Position numbers and translations under genes: made by a program
Part shown: positions 55,417 to 64,000 of the stretch, piece after piece
Layout: each line of letters begins with the position of its first letter
How positions within the stretch are numbered: position 1 is the stretch's first letter
Assembly (NCBI GenBank): GCA_029582265.1
Contig: CM055819.1
Coordinates: forward strand, 42,789,048-42,853,047
Length of the DNA: 64,000 bases
From: Zoroaster sp. YZ-2022
Taxonomy: Eukaryota > Echinodermata > Asteroidea > Forcipulatida > Zoroasteridae
Reading direction: 5' to 3'
The notes under the pieces: generated by a model
What the model saw: only the letters and a program-made list of their open reading frames with translations
Told to the model about the DNA's origin: nothing
Database searches by the model: none

Positions 55417-55788
55417 TAATAATAATAATAATAATAATAATAATGTGTGGACTTATATAGCGCACGTATCCACCAACTGAGTGGTGCTCAAGGCGCATTA
55501 TATCATTACTCCTGCTCATAAGGCTCATAAGGCTCATAAATAATTCCTGAAACCATCTCAGCTCCCTGGGGAGTATACAGCTCAATTGCTGCCATTACAG
55601 CGCATATAGGGCTAATCAACCAACTCTGCCCTCACAGGTACCCATTTAACCCCTGGGTGGAGAGAAGCAATTATGGTTAAGTGTCTTGCTCAAGGACACA
55701 AGGGTCACGGCCGGGATTCGAACCCACATTCTGCTGCTAACACCAGAACTTGAGTCCGGTAAGCTAGACCGCTCGGCCACGACACTCC
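55417..55788 (-). mobile_element. tRNA-Leu-derived SINE, minus strand
   Basis: Reverse orientation of the 35716 type. B box GGTTCGAATCC reads on the minus strand near 55720 (ggattcgaacc on plus); the A box reads gaccgctcggcca on plus near 55770. The body includes ctccctggggagtatacagc (plus), with an (ATA)n tail at the left end. It abuts the foldback at 55412. Confidence 0.85.
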
Positions 55789-55795
55789 ATAAGAC

Positions 55796-56116
55796 CACCT
55801 AAAACGAGATGGTAAAGGCCAACACCTCTAGATGTTTTGATGTTTGCCCTTCACCGATGTATTATGTGCACCTGGTTATTGCATGGCAGTAGTTATGTAA
55901 CACCTAGTATATAAACAAACTGTAAAGGCCATCGGTTTACCATTTCTAAGTAGAATATGACTTTTAAGACTATCTGAACTTTACACGAGACGGTTTACAA
56001 AGTGGTTAACCGTGTGTGTATGTTTCTAATGGACAGGGTTGGGGTTGGGGGAAAAGTATATTGTAAACCGTTACACACTTTGATGGGACCAGCGTAGTCT
56101 CTTTGAAAAATGCTCA
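55796..56116. other. Noncoding DNA
   Basis: No gene or repeat recognised, except a short ggttggggttggggg stretch at about 56038. Confidence 0.5.
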
Positions 56117-56833
56117 ATGCCCGGCTCATTCCGCTGCCCTATATATATATACCGGTGTAGCACCACTTTTACAGTGTACGACTACTCGTCAGTGCCAATT
56201 CATTTTGACAACATTCATTTTGCGGTCGTACTAATGTCGAATGATTTAAATGCCCGTCAAGTCCGTCAGGTTTCCCTGATCACGTACAGCCGCGCTGTAA
56301 ACATACCGTCTCGTCAATATTTCAACAAGTCCTTGATGCATTTGCACAATGTGGCAATGCACGTACTTCAATGGATGTGTTCGCAAGAATTTCACGAAGA
56401 TGGTCGGACAGAATTCAGCGGTGGTTACGAGTTTGTAACCATTTAATTTAGCCAATGGAAATACGTCACTAAAACTGACCAACAACATTTACAATCGGAG
56501 GGACATCCAGATATAGCTACTACGTTTGCACTAGTCACTAATGCTGCCTCTCGAGCTCATGCCCAGCCCACTCAAACATCGCTCACTTCTTTTTCAGAGG
56601 TTGTCGCTCACGAAAGCGAGCCATTAGACGGCAGAGGGCGTAAGAAGGGGGCACCCAAGCTAACTCCATACGATGTATCTCAACTGATCGTTGTAATGGG
56701 ACTGACAAATCGCCTCCAATTGCTGGCGTATGCCGAGCAACAGAGACAGGTAAGGAAATCATGTCTCATTCGTTTCATCGTCAACCGGGGCAAGCGAATC
56801 GTGGAAGATGCGATACAGGTACCTCTCAACTGA
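56117..56833 (+). pseudogene. Possible Rep-like (HUH-endonuclease-type) relic
   Basis: One frame is open from 56117 to 56833 except for a single TAA at 56444. The first part contains R-Q-V-S-L-I-T-Y-S-R-A (resembling a Rep motif 1 strand) and V-L-Q-W-M-C-S-Q-E-F-H-E-D-G. After the stop come W-K-Y-V-T-K-T-D-Q-Q and S-E-G-H-P-D. A basic linker R-G-R-K-K-G-A-P-K-L-T-P-Y-D-V-S and an N-R-G-K-R-I-V-E-D-A segment follow. I recognise this order from Rep/helicase-type proteins found in invertebrate genomes. The His-x-His motif expected after H-E-D-G is missing and no helicase follows, so this is a dead N-terminal relic at best. Confidence 0.4.
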
Positions 56834-57984
56834 CATTAATTTTATTGCTCATTCCACAGAGTGACACAGACCATGTTGCAGTTCTCATTGCCCTGTGTCA
56901 GTATGTTGTTAAAAAATGAATTGCCTTAGCTATCGTACCTGTACGTAATTCGCCGCACTCGTGAAATGACGCACTTACCTTTGGCTTTCTCAGAACACTT
57001 ACACAACTATGGCGTATTACTCGTTGCATAAACTTAGCTTAGCTAGAAATTGTATGATTTAGTGGAAAGTTAGTGTTAGTGAAAAAGGACAAAGTTGTTT
57101 AACCACTGATTTTACTAGATACAAATATTAAGGGATGTATACACACATGACCTAATTTTTGTTTCATGAGCATCTTTGATGTTATTGTTATATGCTGCCA
57201 ACGTAAGCTGTTGGGTGTGGAAATAAAAACATAGGAATGGTTTGCATTTGCAATGATTTTTTTAAAGAAATACGGATCCTCAAAATGGACATGTTTCTTA
57301 TAGAAAAAGCGAACGAAGGCTACTTGATTCATTGATGCTCACTTGGTCAGTCGTGAAAATTTATTGAGAAAATTAAATATAAATATCATGGTAATGAAAA
57401 GAAATCTATTATTTGACAAAGTGATAGCAGCATTTTAACAAATTTTCAAGTTTGAAAGTACTTTTTGCAAAAATTGTTACCACCATCCATTTTATTCGTC
57501 TTTCAAGAATATTGATTAAAAGTTTTGAGAGCTTTTCCAAATTATTCCATTATATTTAACAAATGTAAAAAAAAGTCTTTCTATTTTCAAGATTGTAACC
57601 AATTTTACAACCATCTGGAATAAGATAAAGCATGATTCAACTGTTTTTTTTTCTTGAGTACATTTTCTGTGCCACCATGAAATTTTCTAGTTTGGGGGTG
57701 TGTCATTATACCATAGAGTAGCTCTATGATTATACCAACATAATTTTTTGGATGACAACAATTATGTGCGTATCAAAAACTGGCGCTCCAGACGTCCACG
57801 CGTATAATCACGCATTGAAATTCAGTATTTTACAAGAGAAACTTTCACTGAAACATTGTACTCCATTATTACAACACATCACTGCATTCTCCACTTTAAC
57901 CCAAAATGGGCGCGATCAGTGCATCTACGCGATCACTAGAACGCGCTGCGAGATCAAACGGTAGTTAGTGTTGTAGTGGAGTCC
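56834..57984. other. AT-rich noncoding DNA
   Basis: No supported coding or known repeat. Short open frames at 57099-57332 (minus) and 57752-57964 (plus) show no domain. Confidence 0.5.
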
Positions 57985-58665
57985 AAGCTTTGCCCTGCAC
58001 GATCGATGGATAGATAGATAGCGCCCTATGTTCCCTGCACTGCTTGCACGATCTACCGATGTTTGTGCAATCGATTGTTGTTGTTTGCGCAAACAATACA
58101 TCATCGGATTGCGCCAGTGTTGTAGTCAAGTCCAAGCCAAGTTATTTTCATGGTTGACTAATTCAAAGACGTAGTTCTCTCTGGTCAAATCCAATCCCAA
58201 TGAAAGCCATTGACATTCGATAGTGACTCCATGCAAGTCCCAGACCTTAAAGAGGATTTGGGGCTTGAGATCAATATTACGGGGAAAAAAATGGACTTCG
58301 GACTTGAAGCCGGACCACAGTCTGGCTTTGACTCCGAATAGTCGGCTTTTCCTCTAACATTGATCTAAACCTAAACCATCCGATCTTTAAGGTATGGAAC
58401 TTGAACATGGGTCAGAAATTGAATGCCAATGGTTTTGTTTGGGATTGATTTGACCTGAGGAACTAGGTCTTGGAATTCGTCAACCACGAAAGAACTCGGC
58501 TTGGATTCGCCAACAGTGGCGCAATCGACATCTAGCGTTTTTGCAACCAAAATCGATGGCGCAAACTTCGGTAGATCGTGCCCAGCGCAGGGTAGAGAGG
58601 GCGCCATCTATCTGTATATCGATTGTGCAGGGCAGAGCTTGCGCGATATGATAGAGGGCGTGAGA
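57985..58665. repeat. Long imperfect inverted repeat (foldback)
   Basis: The left arm, 57985-58275, matches the reverse complement of 58375-58665 with few indels. Landmark phrases in order on the left: aagctttgccctgcacgatc, gcacgatctaccgat, gcgccagtgttg, catggttgactaattc, gtcaaatccaatccc. The loop is about 95 bp. The arms are CpG-richer than the surroundings. It could be a foldback or long-TIR non-autonomous transposon. Its ends and target duplication are not resolved. Confidence 0.75.
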
Positions 58666-58773
58666 GCACAGCGCGATGTAGCGATCGCACAGATCCACGC
58701 CCAACTATTTCTTCTCTAGTAATTATATGTATTTTTTGTGGGCGGGGTCTCCACCTTTAAATTGGGCCACATG

Positions 58774-58807
58774 ACATCATCATACTTGTGTTCAAGTATG
58801 ATGATGT
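58774..58807. other. Perfect 15-bp hairpin
   Basis: acatcatcatacttg, then loop tgtt, then the exact reverse complement. A cruciform or RNA hairpin could form. It is too short for a typical microRNA precursor. Confidence 0.7.
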
Positions 58808-58915
58808 GTTCACACATCTCCAAAAGTGACTCATTACAAAATTGGATTTGTTTTTATGACCGGTGAAGTGGGGAGGGAGTACTCAAATTAAGAGGAGGTG
58901 GTTATGATGGTGGTC

Positions 58916-59070
58916 TTAGATTCCCAGTCGCACCACTTGTGTCCCTAAGAAAGTCACTTTACCCAATTGCGTTGTCCTTCGGATGGGAACATAAAGCCTT
59001 AGGTCCCGTGTACTGGACTTGGCGGTGCACGTTAAAGAACACCAGTTGCACTTATCGCTAAGAATAGGGG
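58916..59070 (+). mobile_element. SINE fragment with conserved central domain
   Basis: It starts near the 3' part of a tRNA-like head (cgcaccacttgtgtccctaa) and continues with gttgtccttcggatgggaac, aaagccttaggtcccgtgt, gcacgttaaagaacacc and acttatcgctaagaataggg. This string resembles the strongly conserved central domain of V-type SINEs and matches the partial copy at 6330-6395. It ends abruptly at LINE C. Confidence 0.55.
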
Positions 59071-60175
59071 TGAAATCCCGATGCATCTGTTTCGCAGCAT
59101 TTGATCTTAGAGTACGCGAAAGTTCCTTGATGAAATTCAGTTCACGTAGGTAGTTTGGTGCTTGGCCGTTGAGAGCTTTGAATGTTAAAAGCATGAGTTT
59201 GTAAGCGATGCGCTTCTTTACAGTCAGCCAATGAAGGTCTTGTAAAATGGGTGTAATATGATCCCGCTTCTTGCTCAAGGTAACCAAGCGGGCTGCAGCA
59301 TTTTTAATACGTTTGTTAATTTGAAAGTCCGGAAGGCCGTACAAAACACTATTACATGTATCCAGCTTTGATGAAACAAAAGCATGTACTAACTTCTCGG
59401 TACTCTTTCTGTCCGGGTATTTACGAATACGGCTGATGTTTCTAATTGCGAGTGGAATCAGACGACAGATATTATTGACATGAGGTATCATAGAGAGGTT
59501 CTGATCAATGATGACACCAAGATCTTTTGCTTGAACAACAGTGTCCGCAGGATTATATATGGATAACCTCCGTCTTGCTGTCGTTCAAAGAAAGCTTGTT
59601 TTCAGCAGTCCATTTCTGAAGGAAGATCAGCTTGTATTGTTATATCACTGACAAGAGTATCTTCTTCGGGTGTAATCAGTAAGTCCAGTGTATGACCACA
59701 ACGATGGGTTGCACCAGTGACATGCTGATGGATGTTGGCTGAATGAAGCAAATCAAGGAATTTAGCTGCAGGAATCTCAACATAGAAATAGAAGTTACCG
59801 CATACCAGGAGATTATCGCTAAGAAAATTGAGAACTCATTGAAAAGGGTATTCTGTATACAATGACAATCCTCATGGAAGCAGAGTGTGATGAGATGGTG
59901 AAATCACCAAGCTCAAAGGATTCAAAAGTTTGGCAATTGTTCTGTACAACACTGACACCTTTACGCGCAACAGAAGAAACACACCTACGCCAGCGCGATT
60001 GGTCCGATGAATGCTATATAAAGCAAAATCGGGTAAGGTGTTATAAATGTCTGCGAGGGCATGGTCATCTCTACTATCACCATTTAACCACGATTCTGAG
60101 ATGGCAATGATATCAAGCTTGTCTGATATAACAAAGTCACAAATTGAGGCGGTCTTATTAACATATTACACTCAA
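59071..60175 (-). mobile_element. LINE C fragment (CR1/L2-like), internally deleted
   Basis: The minus strand first shows endonuclease remnants (60175 to about 59600) and then jumps to the RT C-terminal region (59491-59071), with I-R-N-I-S-R-I-R-K-Y, C-N-S-V-L-Y-G-L-P, N-A-A-A-R-L-V and L-H-W-L-T-V. The central catalytic RT is missing. The 3' end is lost at a SINE fragment. It is inactive and is a third LINE family beside A and B. Confidence 0.75.
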
Positions 60176-61139
60176 ATGCTCATACTTGTAAACAAGCAAT
60201 TATTTTGTATCGACCAAGATGTTACCCACTACGAGCAGCGCCCTCCAATTGTGTCAGCCATAGTTCATTTTCTCAAGATGGTGTTCTCCACAACCAACAC
60301 TAATGCTTGTTTAGAAGTATGGCAATTTTCTTGTACAAAATACATAAAGTGAGCACTGCAACATTACGTAGCAATTAAAGGGGCAGTATCGTCACGATCA
60401 GAGTAGACATTCAACAGGGCATGGAATGATGAACACAGTGACTGAAAATTACTGGCTCATGTTTCGAGTCCAAAGTCCATCTTTCGCGCTTTATATTGAT
60501 CCAAAGCCCTACATGTAAATCCACTCTTAAGGTCTGTGACTTCCACATGTACACGACTACAACACTGGTATTCACTCGCGCCTGGCTAATGATACATGAA
60601 AGAAAAATTGTGAATGTTATACCTCGACTACTACGAAACCAAATGACAATCCAAAATATCAGTAAGTTTAACTGACTTGCTTGTTAACTCGAAACTATCA
60701 TGCCAGAACACTTGTAAAATTAGGTGTACTGTTTATTAACACATGCAAAATTAATTAATGTTGATGTTCCAAAATGATGGCAGAAATAAAAGGTACTGTA
60801 ATGTACGTATAGTACCACATATTTATTGTAATCCTATGTTTTATTACAGTTGCTCCCACTCTGTAGAAAACCAGGTAAGAATTTGGCAGACCATTTACTT
60901 GCATATGCTTAAAAATTCACTGGAAATGTGCCCGTTGCCCAAGAATAGACCCCATGAGTCAGGAAAGTAGGTTTACGTTGATAAGTGCATTCGAGTGTCG
61001 GGAAATAAATTTACAGTCGCCTGTGGATTTTTTCCCTACAGACACTCGAAAGCACTGAGTATGAAGCTTACGTCGGAAAATCTATTGTTCAATATCCCTG
61101 GCGCAAGAATTCCATCAATAAGGTTTAATTTATGGTGAC
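60176..61139. other. Noncoding DNA with a SINE B relic
   Basis: No gene is supported. 60985-61120 resembles the SINE B end (cactcgaaagcactgagtat, cttacgtcgg, ggcgcaagaattccatcaa) in a degraded form. Confidence 0.5.
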
Positions 61140-61612
61140 CGTTGGGTTGGGAAATTAAATAGTTGTTCACAACGCATCATGAGCCACAATACTGAAAACG
61201 CTCATTTTGCAACAGAGAGCTCCTAGAATGTAAACTTGTCCGGGGCCCTCAAGCACAGACTCTCGCTCCCACCGGGAATAGCTTTGCGCTTGCAAGTCCG
61301 CTTTCCGGCATTTTCCTTTTCCCCTGAAACATGTGTTCTAGATTGTTCCTTTGTGGCATATCGGTGGATGAAGGGGCGCGCATAGCACCCCCTACGATGT
61401 GCGCTGTATTTCTGATTTTTTAAATTTATTATCATTATTATTATTATTATTATTATTTAAAACAAAAAACAATCAATTTACCGACTCGCGTAAGAACTTG
61501 CAATTGCTCCATATAAGATGTCTAATAGGGGGAGAAGCTGTTTGACCTTGGGTACATATTTGCCAAATCCTCGATCAGCCACCTCGCCCCCTCCCGTTAA
61601 ATTCCATCCATT
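61140..61612. repeat. Dispersed repeat, second copy (see 43070)
   Basis: Colinear with 43070-43565. The continuation (tatgaggatctactgaaaac) is found after the LINE, at 62540, so the LINE was inserted within this repeat. Confidence 0.75.
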
Positions 61613-61639
61613 TGCTTAGGCCGAGTAATTGTTTTGCAT

Positions 61640-62421
61640 TGTATTTGAAAAAAATACGAGCAATCAATATTCTAACATTCAGAAAATGTGTGGTAAGGCA
61701 AATCAACGGCTTTATGTCCTTCGTAAACTTAGGTCTTTCAATGTAGATAGAGATATACTGTTTTTATTCTACCAGAGTGTGATTCAATCAGTTATAACCT
61801 TCTGTGGTATTGTATGGTTTAATTGTCTGACTAACAAACATATGCAAAAACTTCAGGGTATAACCAGAGCTGCTAGTAAAATTATTGGTATCAATGTTAA
61901 AGAACTTAATGATATCTATGAAAAAGCTCTGATGACCAAACTTGAACTCATTTATACAGATGCTACTCACCCGTTAAACTCTAGGTCTTTCTCTAGGTCT
62001 TGTAGAATTGTCCCCTCTTTGAAACGAACAAACCGTCACAGGTTTTCATTTCTCCCAAATGCAATTCACCTTTTTAACAAATGGCATGTTCGTAAATTTT
62101 TTATGGGGTCGGGAGCAAACCGTGGTTTTCCTGTATGTCTGCGTTGTTGTTATTGTCTTTTTGGTCTCTACAACTTGTTGTAAATATGCATAGTTTTTGT
62201 GTACATGTTACCGTTTTACCTTTATACTTATTATAACAGTGTGTTATTAATTTAACTTTACCTAATTTAATCTTATATTTTAAAGTAGAACTTGATTTTT
62301 TCACTTATTTATTTTTCATGATTTTCAATTTGCATATTTTTTTATTTTTATTGTACACCTGGAAGTAGATTTTCATGTTTTTATACATGACTAATAAATA
62401 TTTTGAATTGAATTGAATTGA
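61640..62421 (+). mobile_element. LINE D fragment with complete 3' end
   Basis: An open frame at 61629-62183 holds the RT C-terminal region: A-N-Q-R-L-Y-V-L-R-K-L-R-S-F-N-V-D, an F-Y-Q-S-V-I-Q-S-V segment, K-L-Q-G-I-T-R-A-A-S-K-I-I-G and T-H-P-L-N. This is typical of LINEs widespread in fish and invertebrates. The 3' UTR ends aataaatattttgaattg with (TTGAA)n. 5'-truncated near 61640. A fourth LINE type in the window. Confidence 0.75.
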
Positions 62422-62595
62422 GCTGGTATCAACAAGAATATTCAATTTATGCTATTAAAAGAAAAAGCGATTTAGATTAATAAATGGCGCACTAGGTGTT
62501 TCTCCTGCAGTAGACTTGTAAATAATATAATATGAGACTCTATGAGGATCTACTGAAAACAGATTATAGAAATTCACAGCATTTTACAATGATAC

Positions 62596-63095
62596 NNNNN
62601 NNNNNNNNNNNNNNNNNNNNNNNNNNNNNNNNNNNNNNNNNNNNNNNNNNNNNNNNNNNNNNNNNNNNNNNNNNNNNNNNNNNNNNNNNNNNNNNNNNNN
62701 NNNNNNNNNNNNNNNNNNNNNNNNNNNNNNNNNNNNNNNNNNNNNNNNNNNNNNNNNNNNNNNNNNNNNNNNNNNNNNNNNNNNNNNNNNNNNNNNNNNN
62801 NNNNNNNNNNNNNNNNNNNNNNNNNNNNNNNNNNNNNNNNNNNNNNNNNNNNNNNNNNNNNNNNNNNNNNNNNNNNNNNNNNNNNNNNNNNNNNNNNNNN
62901 NNNNNNNNNNNNNNNNNNNNNNNNNNNNNNNNNNNNNNNNNNNNNNNNNNNNNNNNNNNNNNNNNNNNNNNNNNNNNNNNNNNNNNNNNNNNNNNNNNNN
63001 NNNNNNNNNNNNNNNNNNNNNNNNNNNNNNNNNNNNNNNNNNNNNNNNNNNNNNNNNNNNNNNNNNNNNNNNNNNNNNNNNNNNNNNNNNNNNNN
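62596..63095. other. Assembly gap, 500 N
   Basis: Exactly 500 N, a placeholder size. Linkage of the right Polinton end to the rest of the window rests on scaffolding. Frames translated across it are meaningless. Confidence 1.
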
Positions 63096-63219
63096 ATTAA
63101 TTGAGACTGTAAATCAATGTTTGAGTTGCGTTTTTGATTTCGGTAAAATTTTCTGTATTTTCATAAATATTCATTAACACCCTACATACCCAAATCAACA
63201 ATGTAGAGTAAAATATATA

Positions 63220-63436
63220 AATTACTGATCCGACCACAAAATGAAAAAAATGTATTTTTTTGATATTTTGATGTGTAGTTGGTAGGTTGGTAGGATCGTA
63301 TAAAAAAGTGGTTGGGTAGTAACAGGAGAGATTTAAGAGTTGGGGTGAATGACCTTTGACTGGTTAAAAAAGATATGTATTTAACAAAAATTCGAAAAAA
63401 CGATTTAAGATTGTGTTGTTGAATAGATAAATAGTG
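63220..63436. repeat. Terminal inverted repeat of the right Polinton (left end)
   Basis: Reverse complement of 7699-7985 over its whole length, but with one copy of the 75-bp unit instead of two. Outer edge atataaattactgatccgac; inner edge gttgaatagataaatagt. Confidence 0.8.
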
Positions 63437-64000
63437 GATGGTGACAAAGTATTTATCAAAATGGACATTGATAAAATTGAAAGAATTTGTTGATCAACAT
63501 GAAATTTATGTTATGCGAGATAGTAGAAGGAATAAATACAATAAACGATCTTATTACGATGCAGTGAGGAAATATAAAAAAACGAAAAAAACCGCGACGA
63601 TTATATAAATTAAAATTATCTGAATTAAGAGAGATTATAGCTGGTGAAAATATTGAGTTACCTTACCGTGGTAGCGGGAAAGGAAGACGTTTATTAAAAA
63701 TAGACTACATGAATACTATTAGACGGTTTCGAGGTGTGGAAGAAGATTTAAAATTTGACAAAGTTGTTATTAATGCAGGAAGAAATTTTCGTGAACGAAG
63801 AATAATAGTTCCATTTAATCATACGAAAGAAAGCGATGAAAACATATTTTTAGCAGCTGTAAAACCAAAGATTATGGAAAAGTTAACTTTGGATAGACGT
63901 GAATTTAGAGGAGCAAAGTTTCGGATAAAATTGAAGTTGTATTTATAAAACTTGTTTCAGACGGTACTACGGTAGAAAAAACAGCTTATTTTTCTGGTGA
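63436..64000 (+). pseudogene. N-terminal region of a Polinton replication-end gene, frameshifted
   Basis: Three shifted blocks. About 63439-63590 encodes a lysine/arginine-rich helix pair (L-I-K-L-K-E-F-V-D-Q-H-E); about 63592-63940 encodes L-K-L-S-E-L-R-E-I-I-A-G, G-S-G-K-G-R-R-L-L and later F-R-E-R-R-I-I-V-P-F. A shift near 63935 leads to L-V-S-D-G-T-T-V-E-K-T-A at the window edge. The first two blocks look like two SAP-type DNA-binding motifs. Position next to the repeat and the later segment suggest the N-terminus of the protein-primed DNA polymerase or a gene just before it. The polymerase motifs lie outside the window, so this is tentative. Confidence 0.4.

Larger units (their letters stand above)
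63220..64000. mobile_element. Polinton/Maverick-type element, left end (continues beyond the window)
   Basis: It starts with the terminal repeat inverted relative to 7699-7985 and continues with plus-strand coding remnants. It carries the opposite gene end from the left element, so the two are not mirror copies. It extends past the right edge. Confidence 0.7.

Noticed and set aside
62532..63104. 190-codon frame across the gap
   Set aside because: It consists almost entirely of unknown residues from the N run.

Overview
The window looks like a stretch of nuclear DNA from a marine invertebrate, most likely a deuterostome such as an echinoderm or hemichordate. This is an inference. It rests on spliced calcium-binding EGF exons and farnesoic-acid-methyltransferase-like (Methyltransf_FA) exons, on tRNA-Leu-derived SINEs, on CR1/L2-type LINEs with a 2A-like motif, on a Penelope-like element, and on Polinton/Maverick-type DNA. 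I see nothing bacterial and no standard tRNA, rRNA or CRISPR locus. Most of the sequence is repeats.

Layout. 1-7985 is the right-hand part of a decayed Polinton/Maverick (adintovirus-like) element. It has capsid-like and small structural-type genes on both strands, nearly all frameshifted, and ends in a terminal inverted repeat. The same repeat reappears in inverted orientation at about 63220-63436, just after a 500-N gap, followed by the opposite (replication-gene) end of a related element. Between them lie about 55 kb of host DNA.

Host gene. From 9.1 to 36.6 kb, eleven plus-strand exons can be recognised: a cysteine-bearing exon of unknown type (9111), EGF pair 1 (15133, 15384), a two-exon Methyltransf_FA domain (19865, 20577), EGF pair 2 (24141, 24391), a second Methyltransf_FA domain (31810, 32582), and a third (33299, 36223) that ends in a stop codon and a poly(A) signal. 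All the junctions are phase 1, so they could be spliced into one modular extracellular protein. Its introns have been filled by two LINE families, SINEs, minisatellites, a Penelope-like element and an RTE-like fragment. The gene evidently grew by tandem segmental duplication: 15.6-20.9 kb is repeated at 27.3-32.9 kb, with partial copies at 33.0-36.6 kb and 48.6-49.4 kb.

3' flank. 36.5-43.0 kb is noncoding and duplicated at 49.3-54.6 kb. The first copy carries a dead Tc1/mariner element. The second carries a 909-bp inverted-repeat transposon with a 9-bp target duplication. 43.1-45.3 kb holds a promoter-like block and a large GATCC-rich minisatellite, both related to 30.7-31.4 kb. A LINE with a complete 3' end lies at 45.9-47.9 kb, and its 3' tail resembles the tail of the SINEs. 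54.9-62.6 kb holds a Penelope-related foldback, a SINE, a Rep-like relic, a long inverted repeat and pieces of two further LINEs.

The most unusual signals are the phase-1 modular gene, the hammerhead-like cores in the Penelope-family repeats, the shared SINE/LINE tails, and the paired Polinton ends. The duplicated blocks act as internal empty-site controls for several insertions. All family names come from recognition by eye; no database search was possible.
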